From contig CAWGOJ010000018.1 of the NCBI GenBank assembly GCA_963824195.1, forward strand, positions 62,001-126,000: a stretch of 64,000 bases of DNA, given 5' to 3'. The translations under genes and the position numbers were made by a program. Every line of letters begins with the position of its first letter. Position 1 is the first letter of the stretch. The notes under the pieces are model-generated. The model worked only from the letters and a program-made list of their open reading frames with translations. It did not search any database and was not told where the DNA came from. Below are positions 50,330 through 59,328 of this stretch, one piece after another. Origin of the DNA: Bog-473 sp963824195. GTDB lineage: Bacteria; Actinomycetota; Acidimicrobiia; Acidimicrobiales; RAAP-2.

Positions 50330-51508
50330 GTGGCACCGCCTCCCCGTCCCGTGATGGCCGACGTCGCCTCGCGCGCCGGGGTGTCCGTCATGACGGTGTC
50401 GCGCGTGCTCAGCGGGTTCCCCGGGGTCTCCGGTGCGACCCGCCGCCGGGTCGAGGGTGCCGTCGTCGCCCTCGGCTACCACCCCAACACCGCCGCCCGG
50501 GTCCTCGCCGGCGGGCGATCGAGGACGCTGGGGGTCGTCGCCGTCGAGACCGAGCAATTCGGGCCGTCCCACACGCTCTTCGGCATCGAAGCGGCGGCGC
50601 GGGCGACGAACCACCTCCTCAGCTTCGTCACCCTCAGCCCCAACGCGAGGGACATGGCGTCAACCCTCCAACACCTCCGGGACTCCCATGTCGAAGGGGT
50701 CATCGTCGTCGCCCCCGTCCGGCCGGTCGTCAACGCGGTGAACAGGGTCGAGGAACCCTTGCCCCTGGTCGTGGTGGGTGGCGACCCGAGCATCAGCGCC
50801 GCGACGGTCACGATCGACCAAGCCGAGGGGGCCCGCATGGCCACCCGGCACCTGCTCGACCTGGGGCACCCGACGGTCCACCACGTGCGGGGACCGAGGA
50901 ACTGGATCGACGCCACCTCCAGGCGGCGGGGGTGGAGCGAGGCTCTCCGTGCGCAGTCCGCGCCGCGGGCGAGCTCGCTCGTGGGTGACTGGAGCGCGAG
51001 CGGAGGCTACGCCGCCGGTGCACGCCTCGCCCGCGACCCGGACGTGACCGCTGTCTTCGCGGCCAACGACCAAACAGCTCTGGGCGTCATCCGCGCGCTC
51101 AGCGAGGCGGGTCGTAAGGTGCCCGAGGACGTGAGCGTGGTCGGCTTCGACGACACACCCGAATCGGGCTACTTCCTGCCGGCGCTCACGACCATCCGGC
51201 AGGACTTCGGGGAGGTGGGTCGCCGCTGCGTGGAGCTCCTGCTCTCGCTCATGGATGGCACCGTCGGCGAACGCCACGTCGTCGTTCCGGCCGAACTGGT
51301 CGTGCGCGAGAGCTCCGCACCACCGGGCAGGCGCTACGGCAGGCCGGCGGGTGCCGCGCCGATCCGCCTGAGGCTGCGCTGTCGCCAAGAACCGAGCATC
51401 GCTCCGGGCTCTCAGCGGATCACTGCATCGACGTGGTCCAACGCGCCTCGCTCGCAGACGACGACGACCGTGCCGCCGCAGCCCCCACCGCTCGAGCGCG
51501 CTCCGTAG
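50330..51508 (+). CDS. LacI-family repressor, probable regulator of xylose/glycoside genes
   Basis: A 392-aa repressor. Helix-turn-helix PVMADVASRAGVSVMTVSRVL, hinge GATRRRVEGAVVALGYHPN, sugar domain with LGVVAVETEQFGPSH, HVRGPRNWIDATSRRRGW, TAVFAANDQTALGVIRAL and VSVVGFDDTPESGYFLPAL. GAGGAGG precedes GTG 50330. The chain is about 50 residues longer than usual: after VVRESSAPPG it becomes Arg/Pro-rich and overlaps the end of the convergent kinase gene by 97 bases, so a small indel near 51330 may have removed the true stop. Confidence 0.85.
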   Translation: MAPPPRPVMADVASRAGVSVMTVSRVLSGFPGVSGATRRRVEGAVVALGYHPNTAARVLAGGRSRTLGVVAVETEQFGPSHTLFGIEAAARATNHLLSFVTLSPNARDMASTLQHLRDSHVEGVIVVAPVRPVVNAVNRVEEPLPLVVVGGDPSISAATVTIDQAEGARMATRHLLDLGHPTVHHVRGPRNWIDATSRRRGWSEALRAQSAPRASSLVGDWSASGGYAAGARLARDPDVTAVFAANDQTALGVIRALSEAGRKVPEDVSVVGFDDTPESGYFLPALTTIRQDFGEVGRRCVELLLSLMDGTVGERHVVVPAELVVRESSAPPGRRYGRPAGAAPIRLRLRCRQEPSIAPGSQRITASTWSNAPRSQTTTTVPPQPPPLERAP

Positions 51509-52524
51509 ACACCCGGCGTGCCCAGTGCCGCCTCGACGGCCGCCGTGGCCGCCGGGTGACCCAGGCCCATGGCGTCGTAGCAGGCCTGACTGGCATGGAG
51601 CAACGGTCCGAGCCGCCCGGGCTCTCCCCTCCCGAGAGCGGCGAGCGCCTCCCCGCTGCGGGCATGCTCCTCGACGCCGAACGCGGCGGCGGCGCGCACC
51701 GGATACACCTCCTCGGGCCGGACGGTGGTGACCGGATCGCCGGTGTGGCCCCACCGCCGTACGAATTCGGCTCCTCCCACCAGCTCGGGGAGACGGGCGA
51801 CCTCCGAGGGGGGCAGCTCGCTGACCCAGGTCCACGTCCGCCCTTCGGACTCCTCCACCATCCGCTTCCCCATGAAGGCCGCCGCCCGTGCCCGCCCGTA
51901 CGGGGTACCGCTCACGTCGTGCGCGGCGCCGGTCGGCCACCCGACGATCTCGAGATCCGGCGGCAGGGTCACCGCGGGCCACGCCGACGCCGGCCGGCAC
52001 AGGATCGGCAACAGGGCACCGGCGGACCCGACGGCGACCGCCACCTGGTCCATCACGCCGCACGGCGCGCCCACGACGTAGTTCTCCGCCTCCTGGCACA
52101 GCGCGGCCAGGCGGAGCGGGTCGATGACGCCCGCCCCCAACGCACGCGCGGTGGCCACCTCGAGCGCCGCACTCGACGCCACGCCCACGGATTCGGGGAG
52201 GTCCGAGGAGATGCGAAGGCGTGCCTGCGGTGGCGTGATCACCCCGTGCCGCACCAACACGACGGCGACGCCCAGGACATAGTGCGTCCAGCGAGGCAGG
52301 CCTTCGAGCGCTCGCCGGACGTCGCCGTAGTCGCGTACCGCCGCCAGCCGGGCCGTCTCCGCGACCGAGAGAACGGCCGGGCCGACGACGAGCGCCTCGT
52401 CGGGCTCGGCGACGACCTCGATCGACTGGCGCGTCGGCATCTGGAGCACCAGCGCCCCCGAGTAGTCCGCCACGCCACCCAGGAGGTCGAGCCGGCCCGG
52501 TGCGCTACCTGTCGTGCAATCCAT
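51412..52524 (-). CDS. GHMP sugar kinase (arabinokinase/galactokinase-like)
   Basis: A 370-aa GHMP kinase. APGRLDLLGGVADYSGALV at the start is closer to the L-arabinokinase form (GGIADYSG) than to the GEHTDYN of standard galactokinase. The ATP loop DLPESVGVASSAALEVATA, CGVMDQVAVAVGSAGALL and the C-terminal GARSSGGGCGGTVVVVC complete the fold. With galT beside it, the product could be galactose 1-phosphate, but L-arabinose 1-phosphate is equally open. ATG 52524 lies inside the end of the preceding gene (20-bp overlap). Confidence 0.78.
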   Translation of the reverse strand: MDCTTGSAPGRLDLLGGVADYSGALVLQMPTRQSIEVVAEPDEALVVGPAVLSVAETARLAAVRDYGDVRRALEGLPRWTHYVLGVAVVLVRHGVITPPQARLRISSDLPESVGVASSAALEVATARALGAGVIDPLRLAALCQEAENYVVGAPCGVMDQVAVAVGSAGALLPILCRPASAWPAVTLPPDLEIVGWPTGAAHDVSGTPYGRARAAAFMGKRMVEESEGRTWTWVSELPPSEVARLPELVGGAEFVRRWGHTGDPVTTVRPEEVYPVRAAAAFGVEEHARSGEALAALGRGEPGRLGPLLHASQACYDAMGLGHPAATAAVEAALGTPGVYGARSSGGGCGGTVVVVCERGALDHVDAVIR

Positions 52525-53434
52525 CGACCAGCTCCGCCAGCACCGGACCGATCCGCGAGGCCAGCGCCTCGTTGGCGTACCCGACCCACGCGACCGGCGA
52601 GGTGTTGTCCAGCGGTGCCTCCAGCGTTCGTCCCCAGGGGTCGCTCACCACGCCACCGACCTCGGTCAGCAGCATGGAGGTGCAGACGTCGTAGGGATGG
52701 CAGGCCAAGCCACCGGCGTCGTCCATGACCAGCGGGCGCAGGTCGGCGACGAAGCGGTCGCGGCCCGTGATGAGCTCATGGAGCTGGCCCCCGGTGGAGA
52801 GGTACTGGTCGTCGAACACGTGGCGACAACCCAGTCGGCTGAAGAGCTCCGCTTCGAGCGAAGCGAGAGCCGGCTTCCCGGGAACGAAGAACTTGGCCAA
52901 CCCGCTGAAGCTGTGCTCGAGGTCCGTGGCCGACGACGGGCGCACCGCGAGACGTTCCCATTCGCCACTGCGGAGATGGTGGCGCTGGGCCACCAGGCCA
53001 GCACCGCGGACGCCGCTCAGCTGGTCGGACGCACCCTGCTTCACCGTCGGCAACTCGGTCATGGCAGCGGCCACGATGTCGGTGAGCGAGCCACCGACCG
53101 GTGCCGCCGCCGCCAGGCACCAGGCGGGACGTTTGTCGTACATCAGACCGCGTGTCCCGTCGATGGTGTCGACGATCACGGTCCACGCCGGGGTGGCGCC
53201 GACGACGACCGGCTCGTCCAGCCCCTCGGACACGACCCGGACCGCGGGCCAGTGCTGCTCGAACCAGCCCAGCAACGCGTCGTCCGCGACACGGTCGATG
53301 GCATAGATCGTGTCGGCCACGGTCTCCCCCGTGACCGTCGACATCTCGAGGTGGCGCGATCCGGCCACGAGGGCGCGCACGTGCTCGCCCAGCTGGCACA
53401 ACAGGCGGCGGGCTTCCTCAGCCGAGGGTCGCAC
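52505..53434 (-). CDS. Inositol-monophosphatase-fold phosphatase
   Basis: A 309-aa member of the IMPase/FBPase fold. The metal motif TVIVDTIDGTRGLMYDKRPAW (DxIDGT) and later PLVMDDAGGLACHPYDV, MLLTEVGGVVSDPWG are clear; the usual first Glu (GEE) site is replaced by SEGLDE. Found here between a GHMP kinase and GalT, it may remove phosphate from a sugar phosphate and relieve its build-up, or act on a related sugar; this is inference. GTG 53434 overlaps galT by 17 bases; its own stop overlaps the kinase. Confidence 0.75.
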   Translation of the reverse strand: MRPSAEEARRLLCQLGEHVRALVAGSRHLEMSTVTGETVADTIYAIDRVADDALLGWFEQHWPAVRVVSEGLDEPVVVGATPAWTVIVDTIDGTRGLMYDKRPAWCLAAAAPVGGSLTDIVAAAMTELPTVKQGASDQLSGVRGAGLVAQRHHLRSGEWERLAVRPSSATDLEHSFSGLAKFFVPGKPALASLEAELFSRLGCRHVFDDQYLSTGGQLHELITGRDRFVADLRPLVMDDAGGLACHPYDVCTSMLLTEVGGVVSDPWGRTLEAPLDNTSPVAWVGYANEALASRIGPVLAELVDGLHDR

Positions 53435-54407
53435 GAAGCTCCGCCGCCTTCTCGTCGGGATCCGACTCGTTGGTCATCGACCCGCCGCCGACCTCGGGAC
53501 CGGCCAGGTACTTCAGCAACCCCGGCGAACGCAGCGGCGGATGCAACTCGACGTGGAAGGGGAAGTGAGGATGGTCGCCGACCGGGGCCTGATGGACGGC
53601 CAGCACGTAGGGCATGCGCAGACCCCACAGGGCGTCGTAGCGCCGCACGACGTCCCGCAGGACGAGGGCGAGGGAGCGGCAGCGGTCGTCGTCCAGATCG
53701 ACGAGGGACGTCACCGGCTGGCGGGGCAACACGTGCACCTCGTAGGCGTACTGGGCGAACCACGGGACACAGGCAAAGAAGGAGTCGCCCTCGCTGATGA
53801 CGCGCGGTCCCGCCAGCTCCCGTTCGCTCACGTCCCGAAGCAGGGACCGGCCGGTACGCCGAAAATGCTCGGAGGCGACCTCGGCCTCGCGCTCCATCGT
53901 GGCGTAGACCAGCGACCCGGCGTAGACCTGGCAATGCGGGTGGGGGTTGGAGGTGCCGACAACCGCACCCCGGTTCTCGAAGATGAGCACGTGTGCGACG
54001 CCCTCCTCGGACTGCAGAGCGTGGGTCCGCTCACGCCAGGTGGTCACGATGGCGCACATCTCGTCGTCGGTGAGGTCGGCCATCGACCGGTTCGCATCGT
54101 GGTGGTAGCAGATCACCTCCGCTGTCCCGCTCGCCCGGCGGGTCCGGTAGAGATCGTCGCCGGGGTCGGGCTCCGGTGCCCCGGGGGAGAAGACCGGCAG
54201 GTCGTTGGTGAAGACGTACACGCCCCGGTAGTCGGGGTTGGTCGTGGTGATCCGCCTGCCCCCGGGGGCAAGCGCGTTGTCCACCGGCGCCGGCGCTTCC
54301 GCTTCGAGGGGAGCGACGACCTCGCCGATCCACGGACGGGCGTCACGATGCGACGTGAAGAGGACCCATTGGCCGCGGAACGGATGCCACCGGAGCTCCC
54401 ACGTCAT
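53418..54407 (-). CDS. galT: Galactose-1-phosphate uridylyltransferase
   Basis: A 329-aa HIT-superfamily enzyme. RWHPFRGQWVLFTSHR at the start, FTNDLPVFSPG, VLIFENRGAVVGTSNPHPHCQVYA with the active HPH, FFACVPWFAQYAYEVHVLP and HFPFHVELHPPLRSPGLLKYLAG. It swaps the sugar phosphate with UDP-glucose in the Leloir pathway. First gene of the galT-phosphatase-kinase unit; 21 bases after the GH2 stop. No galE is in the window. Confidence 0.92.
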   Translation of the reverse strand: MTWELRWHPFRGQWVLFTSHRDARPWIGEVVAPLEAEAPAPVDNALAPGGRRITTTNPDYRGVYVFTNDLPVFSPGAPEPDPGDDLYRTRRASGTAEVICYHHDANRSMADLTDDEMCAIVTTWRERTHALQSEEGVAHVLIFENRGAVVGTSNPHPHCQVYAGSLVYATMEREAEVASEHFRRTGRSLLRDVSERELAGPRVISEGDSFFACVPWFAQYAYEVHVLPRQPVTSLVDLDDDRCRSLALVLRDVVRRYDALWGLRMPYVLAVHQAPVGDHPHFPFHVELHPPLRSPGLLKYLAGPEVGGGSMTNESDPDEKAAELRATLG

Positions 54408-54428
54408 CGGCGCGGAGCTCCGGCAGGG

Positions 54429-57400
54429 TCAGGCCCTGGCATCGACCCCGAAGTGCTGCGGCTCGCACCCCTCCGCCGTCGCCGTGAGGGTGATCGGCCC
54501 AGCACCCGTCGGCCGGACGACGGCGAGGGCACGCCCGTCGAACGTGGTGCAGGTGGGACCGGTGAAGCCCTCCTCGCCGGCAGGGTTCGCACTGCCGAGG
54601 GCCTGGAGCACGCCGGCGCCCTGCACCTCGACGCGGACCTGCCGGTCGGCGGAGCTGTGCAGCGCGCCCTCGGCGTCGACCAGGGTGAGCCCGACGAACG
54701 CCAGGTCACCGGCGTGGGCCGCGATCACCGGGCGATCGACCCTGGCGTCGAGCAGGACCGGTCCCGCGGCCGAGCGGAGGCTCGTACGGCCGCGCTCCTC
54801 ACCACCGCGCCGGGCAACAGCTTCGAGGAGGCCGGGTTCGAACACCGTCTCGAACTCCGCCCGGAAGCGATGGGCGGGACCCGCGGGTTGGGTGCCCACC
54901 GCGCGCCCGTTCACCAACAGCTCCACCTCGTCCGCGTCCGCGTAGACCTCGACGGTGATCGGCTTGCCCTCGAACCCGTCCCAGCTCCAGGTCGACACGG
55001 CGTCGCTCCACGACCATGGGGTACCGGCGACGGTCTCGCCGTGGTGCTCGGGGCGCCGCACCGCGAGGTAGGGGTCGGACCGCAAGCCAAAGACGATCTC
55101 CCGGTAGTGCGACTGCGGGCGGCGGTGACCGGTGATGTCGATGTCACCGCACCAGGCGGTCAGCCACGGGTAGTCGCCCATGAACGAGGGCGGTCCAGAC
55201 GATGTCTCCGGTTCGCCGTAGACGGTACGGCCGATGCCGACCTCGCCGAGGTAGTCCCAGCCGGTCCAGGTGAAGTCCCCGATCACATGAGGTTGCCTGA
55301 GCACCTCTGTCCATCCCCGGTCGATGGCCGGCGGGTGGGTCTCGCTCCCGACGATCACCCTGTTCGGGTAGAGGTCCCGGTCCAGCTCGTAGCGCGATTC
55401 CATGTAGTTGTACCCGGCGACGTCGAGGTATGAGATCGACTCCTCGGAGTTCCTGGCGATCACCGGAGAGACCATCAGCCTGTTCAGCCGATCAGCCAGG
55501 TTGGTGAGAGCCGTGTTCACGCCCACCTCGTCGTCCGTCCTCGGATCTGCCGCGGACACCCCCCGCCGGAGCTCGTCGAAGAGCTCGGATCCACCGACGA
55601 GCAGCCCGCTGATGGCATGGGTCACGAGCCTGGAACCGTCCAGCGATCGGATCTTCTCCGCCAGCGCACGCCCGAGCCGCGCCCCGTGGGGCCGTCCCGC
55701 CTCGGGGATCTCGTTGCCGATGCTGTAGAGGATCACGCTCGGGTGGTTGACATCCTTGCGGACCATCGCCTCGATGTCGGCTTCCCACCAGTCGGGAAAC
55801 CGCAACGCGTAGTCATCCTCGCTCTTGGGCTCCCCCCACATGTCGAACGCCTCGTCCATCACCAGGACGCCAAGCCGGTCGCACGCCGCCAGCATCGGCT
55901 TGCTGAGCGGATTGTGGGCGCTCCGGATCGCGTTGAACCCGGCGGCCTTGAGCAGCTCGACCCGGCGTTCCTCCGCCCGGTCGATCGTGGCGGCACCGAG
56001 CGGGCCGTTGTCGTGGTGCACGCACGCGCCCCGAAGCAGGACCGGCTGCCCATTGATGCGCAAGCCGTGGAGTGGATCGACGGACAGGGAGCGGATGCCG
56101 AATGTGCTCGATTCCTCGTCGACCACCTGCCCGCCCGACAGCAGCGTCACCCGGCAGGTGTACAGGTGCGGGTCGTCGGGCCCCCACCGGCGGGGCCGGG
56201 TCACGTAGAGCCGCCGCCGCGCCGTCACGGCACCGCCGGGAACGGTCGTGACCTCCGCCTCGTCCCTCGCCACCACGGAACCATCGCCGTCGACGACCTC
56301 CGTACGGAGTCGCGCGTCCGAGCCCGTGACCGACCGGTTGCGCACCGTGACGCACACCGCGACCGTGGCGACGTCGTCGGCGATGTCAGGGGTCAGTATC
56401 TCCAGGCGTCCTGGTGCCAGGTGGAGGGGCCCTGCCTGGAGGAGCCAGACACTCCGATAGATCCCAGCTCCGGTGTACCACCGGCTGTCGTCGCGCGCCC
56501 GGACTTCCACCCTCAGGTCGTTGGGCTCCCCGAAGCGGAGCAAGTGGTCGATCTCCACGACGAAGTCCGCATAGCCACTGGGCCGGTGGGCGGCAAGGTC
56601 GCCGTTGACGTAGACGAACGCATCGCGGTAGATCCCCTCGAACTCCACGAACACGGACGCACCTGAGCCATGGGCCGGGACCTCGAGCGTCCTGCGATAC
56701 TCCCAGATCCCACTGGGGAAATAGGCGGTTGCGGCGTTTCCCGACGGTGATCGATCCGCACCGATCAGCGCGTCGTGCGGCAGCGTCACCGGGACCGGCT
56801 CGGAGAGCATCCCCAGACCCACCCGCTCTGCGAACGGGTTCCGCTTCGGGCGTACCGTCCAACCGTCGTTGAGGAGGCTCCGGTGCATGGCCACGGATCT
56901 TATGCCAACGGCGATGTTACCGCTACCATAGAGTCGGCACCGTGATGTCGCGGCGGCCGTGATCTGCCATTCGGGCCCGGCGGTGGGTGCGACGAAGAGA
57001 ACTATCCGAGGCGCAGCCTCGAGCGCGCCGGGATCGTGGACGTGCGATCCGACATGCAACTCGACGTCGGAGGGCGCGGGAGGTACCCGCCGCATCTTCG
57101 CGGGGTCCCACACGGCCAGCGGGCTCAGCGCAACGGTCAACGGCACCGACGCCGCGGCGCCGGCCGGAACGAAGACCGGCGCGAACCCCACCAGCATCGA
57201 CTCATCGGCGTACGGGCCGGTGCCCGTGCGCCCGTAGACCTGCACGACGTGGCCACCGTCTCTCCCACCGGTGTTGGTCACCGCTACGGTCAGCAAGACC
57301 CGGCCGTCCTCCTCTGCCCCGACGACTGCGTCGGCGATGTCGAAGGTCGTATAGGAGAGCCCGAACCCGTGCGGGAAGGCGGCCGGCACCCCGAGGCGGT

Positions 57401-59156
57401 CCAGGAGGCGCTGCCCGTGAAACCGGTCGTAGGTGACGGCGCCGGCGTCGCGGCGGAAAACCGGAAGGTGTGCCTCCGACGTCGGGAAGGCGAAGGGAAG
57501 GCGCCCCGTGGGATTGTGGTCACCGCTCAGGACGTCCGCCAGGGCGTGCCCACCCTCCATGCCGGCGTACCACATCATCAGGAGCCCCGGCACGTGCGGC
57601 CGCCAAGACTCCGTGATGACAGGGCCCGAGGCCACGAGCACGACCACCGTCGAGGGATTGGCGGCGGCGACCGCGCCGATGATGTCCTCGTCCACTCCCC
57701 GCAGGGACAGCGAGGCCCTGTCGCCTCCGTCGCTGCCGCCCTCTGGCCCGGATCGGAAAGCCTCGTCGAGGACGCTCCTCAGCTCGTCGGTCATGGGAGG
57801 GAACAGCGACAGCAGCTCGGGCGCCGAGATGGAGCTCGGCCCGATGTACTCACCCTCGTCATGCGCGTCGTAGCCCGCCACGACGATGGCAACGTCGGCG
57901 GACGCCGCTGCCGCACGGGCCGCCGACACGTCGTCCGACTCCACGTGGACGATGCTCGCCTTGGGGAACCGGGCGCGAATCCCGTCCAAGGGCGACACGA
58001 AATGCGGGGGGTGCACGTCCGACGACCCGTGGTCGCCCATGTTGGGCGCCGTCGCCAGACGGCCGATCACGGCGATCTTCCGGACGGTGGCCGGGTCGAG
58101 CGGGAGGACCGGGGTGCCCCCGACCTGCTCGTTCTTCAACAGGACCATGGCTCGGGCGGCCACGGTACGGGCGAGCGCCCGCGCGTCGTCGTCAGCCATC
58201 ACGCCGCTCGACGGGTCCTCGGGGATGCGGTGCGAATAGGAACGGAGTTGGGCCGCGAGAAGCCGTGCTCCCGCCCGCTCCACCATCGGCCACGACGTCG
58301 CACCGGCCGCGATCTGGCCGGGCAGGTGCTCGGCCCGCTGCTGGCGGAACGGCTCCTCGAGATCCATCCCGGCGTTGAGGGCCCTGGCGCCGTCGCGCAT
58401 CCCCCAGATGAAGTCGGTGACGGTGACGCCGTCCCAGCTCCAGGCGTCCCGCAGCACGGTGGTCAGCAGGTAGTGATTCTGACCGCACCATTCGCCGTTG
58501 ACCGAGTTGTACGCCCCCATGACGGCAGCCACGTCCTCGTCGACGACACGCTTGAAGTGGGGCAGGTAGACATCGTGCAGTGTCGCCTCGTCGACCGTGA
58601 CGTCCACGGTGAAGCGGGCGTTCTCCATGGAGTTCAGTGCGTAGTGCTTGACGCACGCCATCACCCAGCGCTGGGCCCCTCGGGTGAGGGCCGCCCCGAA
58701 CTCGCCGAGATGGCAGGGGTCGTCCCCGTAGGTCTCCTGCGCCCTGCCCCACGCCGGGTGCCGGGGGAGGTTCACGCAGACGCCACCGAAGAAGTTCCCG
58801 CCCTGGGCCCGGATCTCCCGCCCGATGACGTCGCCGACCTGCTCCTCCAGGTTCACGTCCCAGGTGGCACCCCGCGCCACCGACACGGGGAACGCAGTGC
58901 CGGCGCCGGCGACACAGCCACGCGGGCCGTCGACGAATCGGATCCCCGGGATGCCGAGCCGGTCGATCGCCCCCAACACGATGGGCTGCCGGTTGTAGCC
59001 CTCCGTGCGGAAACGGGCGAGGCCCTGCCAGAAGTCCTCGTCACCATCGAGCAGCCACAGCCGCTCCTCGTCGGCGAGCTGCTCGTAGAGCTCGAGGGCG
59101 ACCTCCTCGGCCGGGCGCCCGGACCGAACGGCATCCACTGCCTCTTCGAAGGCCAT
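54429..59156 (-). CDS. GH3 beta-glucosidase and GH2 beta-galactosidase in one open frame
   Basis: One frame of 1,575 codons holds two glycosidases. Residues 1 to about 745 are GH3: GIPGIRFVDGPRGCVAGAG, CVKHYALNSMENARF, VTVTDFIWGMRDGARALNAG with the nucleophile Asp, PHGFGLSYTTFDIA and a fibronectin-like end. From ATG 56888 (MHRSLLNDGWTVRP) follows an 819-residue GH2: SGIWEYRRTLEVP, RGACVHHDNGPLGAA, NAIRSAHNPLSKPML, acid in LYSIGNEIPEAG, nucleophile in VIVGSETHPPA. A leaderless promoter and a LacI-type operator lie between them, so GH2 is probably its own gene and the in-frame joining is read-through or due to a lost stop. GH3 start: ATG 59156 after GGAG, or 59186. No signal peptide. Confidence 0.8.
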   Translation of the reverse strand: MAFEEAVDAVRSGRPAEEVALELYEQLADEERLWLLDGDEDFWQGLARFRTEGYNRQPIVLGAIDRLGIPGIRFVDGPRGCVAGAGTAFPVSVARGATWDVNLEEQVGDVIGREIRAQGGNFFGGVCVNLPRHPAWGRAQETYGDDPCHLGEFGAALTRGAQRWVMACVKHYALNSMENARFTVDVTVDEATLHDVYLPHFKRVVDEDVAAVMGAYNSVNGEWCGQNHYLLTTVLRDAWSWDGVTVTDFIWGMRDGARALNAGMDLEEPFRQQRAEHLPGQIAAGATSWPMVERAGARLLAAQLRSYSHRIPEDPSSGVMADDDARALARTVAARAMVLLKNEQVGGTPVLPLDPATVRKIAVIGRLATAPNMGDHGSSDVHPPHFVSPLDGIRARFPKASIVHVESDDVSAARAAAASADVAIVVAGYDAHDEGEYIGPSSISAPELLSLFPPMTDELRSVLDEAFRSGPEGGSDGGDRASLSLRGVDEDIIGAVAAANPSTVVVLVASGPVITESWRPHVPGLLMMWYAGMEGGHALADVLSGDHNPTGRLPFAFPTSEAHLPVFRRDAGAVTYDRFHGQRLLDRLGVPAAFPHGFGLSYTTFDIADAVVGAEEDGRVLLTVAVTNTGGRDGGHVVQVYGRTGTGPYADESMLVGFAPVFVPAGAAASVPLTVALSPLAVWDPAKMRRVPPAPSDVELHVGSHVHDPGALEAAPRIVLFVAPTAGPEWQITAAATSRCRLYGSGNIAVGIRSVAMHRSLLNDGWTVRPKRNPFAERVGLGMLSEPVPVTLPHDALIGADRSPSGNAATAYFPSGIWEYRRTLEVPAHGSGASVFVEFEGIYRDAFVYVNGDLAAHRPSGYADFVVEIDHLLRFGEPNDLRVEVRARDDSRWYTGAGIYRSVWLLQAGPLHLAPGRLEILTPDIADDVATVAVCVTVRNRSVTGSDARLRTEVVDGDGSVVARDEAEVTTVPGGAVTARRRLYVTRPRRWGPDDPHLYTCRVTLLSGGQVVDEESSTFGIRSLSVDPLHGLRINGQPVLLRGACVHHDNGPLGAATIDRAEERRVELLKAAGFNAIRSAHNPLSKPMLAACDRLGVLVMDEAFDMWGEPKSEDDYALRFPDWWEADIEAMVRKDVNHPSVILYSIGNEIPEAGRPHGARLGRALAEKIRSLDGSRLVTHAISGLLVGGSELFDELRRGVSAADPRTDDEVGVNTALTNLADRLNRLMVSPVIARNSEESISYLDVAGYNYMESRYELDRDLYPNRVIVGSETHPPAIDRGWTEVLRQPHVIGDFTWTGWDYLGEVGIGRTVYGEPETSSGPPSFMGDYPWLTAWCGDIDITGHRRPQSHYREIVFGLRSDPYLAVRRPEHHGETVAGTPWSWSDAVSTWSWDGFEGKPITVEVYADADEVELLVNGRAVGTQPAGPAHRFRAEFETVFEPGLLEAVARRGGEERGRTSLRSAAGPVLLDARVDRPVIAAHAGDLAFVGLTLVDAEGALHSSADRQVRVEVQGAGVLQALGSANPAGEEGFTGPTCTTFDGRALAVVRPTGAGPITLTATAEGCEPQHFGVDARA
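56897..56928 (-). promoter_or_regulatory. Promoter and LacI-type operator inside the GH3-GH2 frame
   Basis: On the minus strand TGGTAGCGGTAACA (56928-56915) resembles the xylA operator, and TAAGAT (56902-56897) lies eight bases before the GH2 ATG at 56888, as in leaderless promoters. The operator would overlap the -35 region. This supports separate expression of GH2. Confidence 0.55.
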
Positions 59157-59239
59157 ATCGCCATCTCCTCTCGGATCATCTCTCATCTCTCCGGTCTCCT
59201 CGCCCCGGACGGCGCGCGGTCGGGCAGACCCGCTGGCCC

Positions 59240-59253
59240 TGCAAAGCTTCGGA
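59240..59253. promoter_or_regulatory. Operator-like TGCAAAGCTTCGGA between divergent GH3 and GH1 genes
   Basis: Differs at two of 14 positions from the perfect palindrome at the uxaC start (39462-39475). Its place in the 170-bp gap between divergent glycosidase genes fits a shared LacI-family site. Confidence 0.45.
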
Positions 59254-59328
59254 CTGATTCCCCATGGTCAGCCAGAACGTCGTCGAGAAAGGGCCAGAAC
59301 CATTGAGACCTCACGCAGCAGCGCTCCC

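Noticed and set aside
51412..52524. Calling the GHMP kinase galK outright
   Set aside because: The signature GGVADYSG differs from the galactokinase GEHTDYN motif, so the substrate is left open.
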